A DNA stretch of 64,000 bases from Dasypus novemcinctus (taxonomy: Eukaryota; Chordata; Mammalia; Cingulata; Dasypodidae), in assembly GCF_030445035.2 (NCBI RefSeq), contig NC_080699.1, positions 1,612,001 through 1,676,000 of the forward strand, given 5' to 3'. Numbering within the stretch: position 1 is the stretch's first letter; every line of letters starts with the position of its first letter. The notes under the pieces were generated by a model. It saw nothing but the letters and a program-made list of their open reading frames with translations. It made no database searches and was not told where the DNA came from. Below, piece after piece: positions 56,546 to 64,000 of the stretch. Made by a program: the position numbers and the translations under genes.

Positions 56546-58740
56546 TTATTTTTTGTTTTTATATATTTTAAACATTTTAATGCAATACATCATACATCAA
56601 ATGACTTTGTTTACTTATACAATTTTACTATGGAGATAGTAGTAAGTATTTTACTTTAGTAATAGAGGAAAAAAACTATTTTTCATTGTTAAAATGAAAA
56701 CAGAAGATTCTCAATAGAATCAAGATAACTTTTTATTACTATTTACTTAAATATGCATTTTGCAGTGGACTTTAGACAGGTTTTATTATCATAAAGTTAT
56801 TTTTTGCTACTGATACCAATCCAGGTTTTTAGTTAACAATGACTTCTAGAACTAGAACCATTTAAACATTTTTAGTTTGGAAGATGTTTTTACAAACTCT
56901 TTATAATTGACTATAACTACACAGACTAGTTACTTTACATTTAAATAAACTTATTAAATTACAATTACTATTTAAGAGAGCATATCTACAATTTTTTCTT
57001 TAGCTTAATTTTATTAACATGAACTTATAATTTTTTTTACTCCAAAGATTTTGTACATATAATGTTAATTTATTTAATGGGTAATTTATAAACTAAGGGA
57101 GATTTCACTCAAGCTAAATAAAATTGAAACTATTTTAGTTTATGTAGGGAGTGTTTTTTTTTTTCTTTACAGGAAGCTAAAACTTTTTTTCTTTGTTTAA
57201 GTTTTGAAACTGAATAATTTTAAAAGCATACTGACTACTAGGTTCTGAAACACATTACAATCACATAATTTGTTTAATTATAATCCAGGAAAGATCTCTC
57301 TATAGCTTTTATGGAATTTCCTTTATTTACTGAATTTTGGCAATAGAACCATTAACTACTCTTATTTTAAGGCTGTTAAAAGGTTTAAACTGGGAAGTTG
57401 CTAGGCAAATGGATTTTTAATTCCCCAGCCTAGTAGATGGAACTTGCCACACTTAGTTCCGCTCTCAAAGCTCTCGCAAAGAGAAAGTCTTTTTCTAATA
57501 GTTTTTATAACCAGATTTTTATGACATTTTTATTCTGCTTAGTTTAATTTGGGCTCCGGGAATATTTATTTACATATATAACTGCATATTTAACTTTTAG
57601 CAATTTGAATAGAGCTTTTCTAAGAATTTTCACTTGTTAATTTGATATTATTATTCTGATGTATGAAGATGTACGCTGAGCAAATAGGCAGACACAAGTA
57701 GAGTAAGACATAAAAACACAAGTCATCGATGTTATTTATAACTGACATTATTTTATATACCGTTTAGTTTAATTTGGGTTTAGAAATATATATATTACTT
57801 TCATAACTGCACATTAACTCTAACAATGAGCAAATAGGCAGACATGAATAGTTTGGCACAGAAACATAACTTAGTTACTTAAAACTTTTATTTTTTTACA
57901 AAACAAGTGTGACTGCAAAATAATTGAAGACTTTTAAAAGGTTTTTTTTTTTAATTTGCCTATAACCATGCAGCTTTGCACAAGAATTTTGTTTTTTAAT
58001 TAATGGCTTGTAACTAAAATGTTTCCAATGCTTTAACACAATTTTTTTTTTTTTTGGTTTTAGACTTTATATTTTACCTTGAATTTAGCAGAATTTTGGA
58101 TGAGCAACAAGGCTAATTCTATGTATATTTACTGAGGCTATTGAAGCCTCAGAGAGACTGTTTTTTTCATGAATTGCCACTCTGAGGAACACTGACAGTC
58201 AGGGCAGGAGACTTACTTTATTTCTCAGTTTTTGGAGATAATAAAACTCCAGTGGTCATTCAACCCCGAGGGCTAGGAATTCCACCAGGCAGCAATTTAG
58301 TTTACACTTGAAATCATGAGAGAAAGCAGGGTCGCTAATAACCAGTAGGACGGGAGCCAAGGACGTCCCCATGTCCACTTTTCCCTGGACCATAGGGACA
58401 GAAGCTGTTATGAAATAACTATAAGCAAAGGCGAGGAGTGAGGCTAGGCCTGACGTGACTAATAAATGAAGGTAAGGTTAGTTTAGAGTTTACACTTATA
58501 ATATTAGGTTCAGGCTAAATTCACTCCGTTATAATTTCAGTTATTATCCTTCTGCTGTTTTATAATATAAATGCATTTATACATGGTCTTGACTTGTAGT
58601 TATACAATTTTTATGAAGTTTTAACCTTAAGGAGAATTAGATACTTTTATTAAGTTATAAGAATTTCATTAGTAATAATTCTGTGAAGTTTTGCCTTTTC
58701 CTAGTAATGGAACAAATTTTTATCTGCAAGTTATGCATTT
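56546..58740. other. Very AT-rich block with an internal diverged duplication
   Basis: Long AT-rich sequence without any frame of note. Segments around TTAGTTTAATTTGGG and TGAGCAAATAGGCAGACA occur twice (about 57,538-57,720 and 57,764-57,860). No family assigned. Confidence 0.4.
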
Positions 58741-58756
58741 AATTTACCAGCAAGAG

Positions 58757-59151
58757 GGTGGCGGACTTGGCCCAGTGGTTAGGGCATCCGTCTACCACAT
58801 GGGAGGTCTGCGGTTCAAACCCCGGGCCTCCTTGACCCATGTGCAGCTGGCCCATGCGCAGTGCTGATGCGCGCAAGGAGTGCCGTGCCACGCAGGGGTG
58901 CCCCCCACATCGGGGAGCCCCACATGCAAGGAGTGCGCCCCGTAAGGAGAGCCACCCAGCGCGAAGGAAAGTGCAGCCTGCCCAGGAATGGCGCCGCACA
59001 CACGGAGAGCTGACACAGCAAGATGACACAAGAAAGAGAAACACAGATCCCTGTGCCACTGACGACAACAGAAGCAGACAGACGCAGCAAATAGACACAG
59101 AGAACAGACAACCAGGGTGGGGGGGAAAGGGGAGAGAAATCAATTAATTAA
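58757..59151 (+). mobile_element. DAS-type tRNA-derived SINE
   Basis: Head GGACTTGGCCCAGTGGTTAG with GGTTCAAACCCCGGG, CAAGGAGTGC body repeats and an A/T-rich tail. Slightly diverged 16-base target duplication (AATTTACCAGCAAGAG at 58741-58756 versus AATTTATCAGCAAAAG at 59152-59167). Confidence 0.92.
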
Positions 59152-59269
59152 AATTTATCAGCAAAAGAGTATTGGCATTTAAACATTTATTTTAAACGAT
59201 CTTTTTACAGTGAATTTTTAGGTGCCAGCAACTGACAAAAGCCAAACACAGATTTTAAAGTGGAGGTTT

Positions 59270-59678
59270 CAGCAGCAGACTTGGTCCAGTGGTTGGGGCG
59301 TCCGTCTACCACATGGGAGGTCCGCGGTTCAAACCCCGGGCCTCCTTGACCCGTGTGGAGCTGGCCCATGCGCAGTGCTGATGCATGCAAGGAGTGCCCT
59401 GCCACGCAGGGGTGTCCCCCCCCCAGTAGGGGAGCCCCACGCCCAAGGAGTGCGCCCCATAAGGAGAGCCACCCAGCGCGAAGGAAAGTGCAGCCTGCCC
59501 AGGGATGGCGCCGCCCACACGGAGAGCTGACACAAGATGACCCAAGAAAGAGAAACACAGATTCCTGTGCCACTGATGACAACAGAAGCGGACAAAGACA
59601 CAGCAAATAGACCACAGAGAACAGACAACAGGGGTGGGGGGTGAGGAGAGAAATAAATAAAATAGATCTTAAAAAAGA
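59270..59678 (+). mobile_element. DAS-type tRNA-derived SINE
   Basis: Same family and orientation as the copy 118 bases upstream. Target duplication AAAGTGGAGGTTT (59257-59269 and 59679-59691) is exact. Confidence 0.93.
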
Positions 59679-59691
59679 AAAGTGGAGGTTT

Positions 59692-60900
59692 ATTTTTTTT
59701 TCTGTAGTTTCACAACCCTGAGGTTCCCAGCTAGACCATTAAAAAGGCTATCAAGTGATTAGAGGTTCATTGTTTTTAAGCATAGCCTCTTTCCTTTAGA
59801 TAAGTTTACAGCTTTAAAACATTTCAAAGCATTTTACACAGTTTCGTAGAACCCAGGCAGAATGCAAATTTATTTTGGCCTTTGACGCCTTAGGGAGGGA
59901 ACTTCATTGTACTTACTTTGAGCTTACTCTGCATGCCCTTCACCTCCCCCCTTCCAGGCAGTCGGGTGCACCGCAATCAGATAGGAATGCGGCTTATGAA
60001 TAGAAGGCGTGGACGCACTCGACAGGGACGAGCCGCTCCCCCCTTTCCAGCTTTCCACCAAAATGGGTGGAAAGAACCTACTCAAAGTTGGCACTTTTCC
60101 AGGGGACCCCCTGTCCTGGCAGGGCTAGGATTCGAGTTCCTGGCTTCACCAGCCGCCCTGACAGGGCCAGCTCCACCAAACCTGGGTGCATGGGGCAGAA
60201 ATGGAGACACAATCCCCTGAGTCCCTGCAAATGAGGCCGACCCAGGGAGGCAAAGCAGCAGAGCATGCGCACACAAGCTCACACCGTTGTTTTGTTTTAC
60301 AAACTGCAATCAACTCACTTCACCAAGGGCAAGGGAGGGCTCCATCTCAACCAAATTCCACGACTTTACATAAGCACACAACTCCAGCACCAGCATTGAG
60401 CGAACACGGACCAAAGCACAAAACTCATTAATCTGACCACAGGTTTATGTATATCTTTTTCAGCACAGCTGCCCCAGCAGCCATTACAAACTTTAGAAAG
60501 AGAGAACACTTAGCATTAACATTTGATATAAAGCGGATTTATTTGCAATTCAGCACCACAACAAAAGATTCCAGCTAGGCCTTTTTCACTGTTTGACCTT
60601 ACACAGACCAAGCTTCACTAGAAAAGCTGATTCATTTTCCCGTAACCAAGTTTTTAAAAATCCAGACCAATTTCCAGGATGTTAGGACTTGAACCTATAA
60701 ACATCTTTTCTTATAATCAAGCCTCCACTTTTTCAGCAGAGACAAGACCAATTACCAGATTCCAACATGCAGTTAGACAAACTCAAAACACCAGGCTTTT
60801 CCCCTTTTTTCCCTCCTTTTTCCACACCTAAAGAGAACGGCTTCACCCCAAATTTCTGGAGTTACCTCTCTCGGGAGGTGAGCGAGCTCCCTTCCCAGCA
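59692..60900. other. Unassigned; possibly internal endogenous retrovirus sequence
   Basis: No frame or motif is recognised. Its position on the internal side of the LTR at 61,191 means that some of it may be degraded proviral sequence (minus orientation). Confidence 0.3.
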
Positions 60901-61642
60901 ATTAAGGCTACAGTTTTTCCCGACTATGCTCTCCTGGGGAGTCTTACCTTCCTTTGCATCGGGAGTTCTTTTTCGCTCTCAGAATCTTTCTCTTCAGATT
61001 TTTCATTGCCCTCAATTTTCATTGAGAAGATTCTGGTGGAGCCCACATCTTTTCTGGATTAAATTCAATTCAGGGGCGCCCAGATTTGGGGTTCACTGGA
61101 GTCCTCCTGGTTTCCTCTGGAATCTGGAAGGGGCAGCAAAATGCTACCATCTCTGGCCTTCGTTTGCAATTCTGGACAAGTCCCCAGAAATGTTGTAGGT
61201 GTCAAAAGAGGTTCAATTATTTGCGTATAGAAAAGCCAGGACTCAGGAATGATTTTGAAAAGGAAATGATTTATTGATGGCCAGCTGGACTCAGGAGCTT
61301 TTTCTTTCAAACCCCAGCCCTGAACAAGATGTTTGAGTTCTTTTTTTAACAGAGAAAGGGCCAAATCGTTCTTTGTTTCAGTGCTCAATAGACTTGAATT
61401 AGCATATATCTTCCACATCCTAGGTAAGCTTTTAGCATGGACTTCATACATTCTAGATAAGCTTTAGCATATTTGGTTTGCATTTTCCATGAATATTTAG
61501 TTTATAGAGTGTGCATTGCTAAACTGTTTCTCAGGGACTGGAGTCATGCCATGGACACCAACGGCAGGGCTGCAGCCTCCCACGGCCCCACACCCACAGG
61601 TCAACACACACTCAGCTTAGGTTATCTACGAAGAGACCAACA
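60901..61642 (-). mobile_element. Class I (gammaretrovirus-like) endogenous retrovirus: LTR plus leader, fossil
   Basis: Read on the minus strand, an LTR-like stretch (about 61,642-61,191) ends CTACAACA. Four bases later comes a primer-binding-site-like TGGGGACTTGTCC (61,186-61,174), close to the tRNA-Pro type used by gammaretroviruses, where the LTR end is likewise followed by a short TT-type spacer. AATAAA lies inside the LTR near 61,270. The proposed start is set by the short inverted repeat TGTTG/CAACA and could instead be near 61,606. The leader contains a good splice donor (AAGGTAAGA) near 60,945. It looks old and incomplete. No viral coding region is recognisable. Confidence 0.5.
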
Positions 61643-61699
61643 GCCTCCCATCCATAGCCCACATCAATCTGTTTTTAGATTCTTGAAGAATTAGTCTTT

Positions 61700-62650
61700 C
61701 ATCAAAAATTTTTTTAAAACGTTCATGTATCAAAGGACATTATTAAGAATGTGAAAACACAACCTACAGAATGGGAGAAAATATTTGGAAATCATATCCC
61801 TGATAAGGGTTTAATATCCAGAATAGATAAAGCATTCCTACAAGTCAAGAACTAAAAGACAAACAGCCACACTTAAAAATGGGCCAAGGACTTGAGTGGA
61901 CATTTCTCCACAGAAGATTTCTACAAGTAGCCAATAAGTACATGAAAAGAGGTGCCACGTTGTTAGCCATTAGGGAAATGCAAAAAACCACAATGAGATA
62001 CCATTTCACACCTGTTAGAATTATGAAAAGAAAGAGAAAACAAGTGTTGGTAAGGATGTGGCGGAATAAGAACCCTTATACAGTGTTGGTGGGAATGTGA
62101 AATGCAGAGCCACTGTGGAAAATGGTTGGTGATTCCTCAAAAAGTCAAACAATCACCATAGACCCAGCTGTCTCACTGCTAGGAATATACCCCAGGTAAT
62201 TGAAAGCAGGGGCTTAAACAGGTACCTGTCCACCGGTGGTCCTGGCAGCATTGTTCACAATGGCCAAATGGTGGCAGCAGCCATGTGTCCATTGATGGAC
62301 AGAGAAACAAAACGTGTGTGTCTTCATATATACAATAGAATTCTCTTTAGCTGTAAAATGGAAGGAAATTCTGATGCATGTGACACCATGGAAGAACCCA
62401 GAAGACATCATGTTGAAGGAAGTAAGAAAGGACAGGGGTTGTATGATTTCACTCATATGAAATAACTAGAATATGCAAATTCATGGAGACAGAAAGTAGA
62501 TTATGGGGTGATTTGGGGGAATTCGGGGTTCATGCTTCATGAGTACACAGTTTCTGCTGTGGTAATGGAAAAAGTAGTGCAACATTGTACATGTAATTAA
62601 TGTACTGAATTGTATGCTTGAAAGTGGCTAAAATGGGAAAAGTGATGTTG
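61700..62650 (+). mobile_element. LINE-1 ORF2 3' end and 3'UTR (old)
   Basis: Classical L1 order: ATGGGAGAAAATATTTGGAAATCATATC, abbreviated here; then AAAATGGGCCAAGGACTTG; then GAGATACCATTTCACACCTG; then AGCATTGTTCACAATGGCC; then a 3'UTR ending GAATTGTATGCTTGAAAGTG. 5'-truncated. Confidence 0.85.
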
Positions 62651-62924
62651 TATATCCAACTGGTTGTCCATGTCCCGGAAGTTTCTGTCATACTCTGCCT
62701 TGGAGAAGCTGGAGCATTTTAAAAATGTAAACAATTTATTTAGTGGACATCACCTGTGTTCTAAACCTTTTACATCATTTTCTCAAGCACTCTTCTAACA
62801 CTGTGAGGAGGTATTAGTATACATAGATCAGAAGACTCATTTATAAATCAGAAAATGAGGAACGAAACTATTAAAACCAGGCTGACACTTGTAACTAAGG
62901 TTGCCAAAGTAACTTCTTTTTTAA

Positions 62925-64000
62925 ACAAATCAATTTTATTGATACATATTAATAAATATACAATTTATCTAAAGTGTACAATCAATGGTATTTGCTATAC
63001 TCACATAGTTGTGCATTCATAACTTGCATCATTATTAAAGCATTTTCATTATTTTGATAACACTAATAATAAAAAAAAAAACCCAGACAAACAGGAAAAT
63101 TTCCCACCTCTCAATCTCCCTATGCGTCCCCCACTGTACGCAGCTGCTGTTTCTGGCTAATCTATACAAAGTATAAAATCAATGGCTTTTAGTATAATCA
63201 CAATGTTGTGACATTCATCACCTTAAAATTTTTAGAACAATTTTGTTACTCCAAGGAGAAAGACTCCATCCTCTTAGCATTCTTTCCTCAGATCTCCATA
63301 ACCACTAATCTCCTTTCATCTTTATAAACTGACTTATATTTACCTTTTTTATAAGTGGAATCATACAATATATAGTACTCTGGTCTCCTTCACTTAGGAT
63401 AATGTTGAGATTTTTTTTTCTCTGATATTAACATTTTGTACTATTAACATTTTTTCAGCTTCAAAGGAAAACTGTCATATATGCAATTTTGCCCATATTC
63501 ATATTTCACATAATATACTTATATTTCACATAATATATTTAGCGCATAACAGGGCAGTCATACAGGTTTTGTCCTTTTGTGTCTGGCTTGCTTCACTCAG
63601 CATCACGTCCTCCAGGTGCATCCACGTTGTCATATGTTTCACAATTTCATTTCTTCTTACCGCTGCATAATATTCCATCGTGCATATACTCCACAATTTG
63701 CTCATGCATTCATTCATCAGTTGATGGACACCTGGGTTGTTTCCAGCTTTTGGCAATCGTGATTAATGCTGCTATGAACCTCAATCAGTGCGCAGATGTC
63801 TGTTCCTGTCACTGCTCCCAGCTCTTCAGGCTATATACCCAGCAATGGTATCGCCGGGTCCCACGGCAAGTCTCTATTCAAATTCCTTAGTAGCTGCCAA
63901 ACAGTCCTCCACAGTGACTGTACCATTCTACCTTCCCACCAACAGTGAATGAGTGTTCCTATCTCTCCACATCCTCTCCAACATCTACAGTTTTCCGGCA
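62925..64000 (-). mobile_element. LINE-1 3'UTR and ORF2 end, minus strand, running off the window
   Basis: Plus-strand start ACAAATCAATTTTATTGATA is the reverse complement of the tail seen at 506-757 and 37,550-37,670. Beyond about 63,540 the ORF2 C terminus is recognisable in reverse (CTGCATAATATTCCATCGTG, TTGATGGACACCTGGGTTG). A short direct duplication (ATATTTCACATAATATA) is at 63,500-63,540. The 5' part lies beyond the window. Confidence 0.88.

Noticed and set aside
58739-59628. Several ~80-135 codon frames on both strands at 58.7-59.6 kb (similar ones at 19.3 and 34.7 kb)
   Set aside because: They recur at each DAS SINE and are SINE translations, not genes.
54700-64000. Search for KDM4E or a second KDM4D copy downstream
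   Set aside because: KDM4E follows KDM4D in human, but no JmjC signature ([19 protein letters not shown]) appears on either strand after 53.8 kb. It may lie beyond the window.
1-64000. CRISPR arrays, operons or bacterial features
   Set aside because: SINEs, LINEs, spliced genes and CpG islands show mammalian nuclear DNA. The tandem repeats lack spacer structure.

Overview
The window is mammalian nuclear DNA, most likely from an armadillo (Dasypus or a close cingulate). Two lines of evidence support this. First, four ~400 bp tRNA-derived SINEs of the armadillo DAS type are present, plus shorter relatives and L1 3' tails of a kind I associate with Xenarthra. Second, the two recognisable protein-coding genes, CWC15 (minus) and KDM4D (plus), sit head to head about 26 kb apart (start codon to promoter), as they do on human 11q21.

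Layout. 1-15 kb is GC-rich, gene-free flank downstream of CWC15. It holds L1 3' ends, several GC-rich minisatellites and a large GGT/GGA-rich minisatellite (9.3-10.9 kb) split by a solo LTR of a class II (betaretrovirus-like) endogenous retrovirus. 15.0-26.2 kb is CWC15, whose six coding exons can be read exactly and give a 231-residue spliceosomal protein; its introns carry L1 3'UTR pieces (one with a 5' inversion), one SINE, L2 and MIR. 25.9-26.4 kb is a CpG-rich bidirectional promoter. 26.4-52.4 kb is probably the long first intron(s) of KDM4D and is made mostly of LINE debris (L1, L2, MIR, DAS SINEs), with a GC-rich block at 45.5-47.4 kb. 52.4-53.8 kb is the single-exon KDM4D coding region inside an extreme CpG island. 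54-64 kb is downstream flank: AT-rich unassigned DNA, two DAS SINEs, part of a class I endogenous retrovirus (fossil), and two L1 fragments.

How the genes relate. CWC15 is a housekeeping spliceosome component. KDM4D is a histone H3K9 demethylase that arose by retroposition of a multi-exon KDM4 gene and probably takes its 5' leader from the shared CpG promoter. The KDM4D copy here has an intact frame and intact iron and zinc ligands, but a serine replaces the asparagine that binds 2-oxoglutarate in KDM4 enzymes. It also has a C-terminal tail rebuilt from an in-frame 102 bp duplication. I regard the KDM4D substitution as the most interesting point in the window. I found no evidence for a wholly new biological system.
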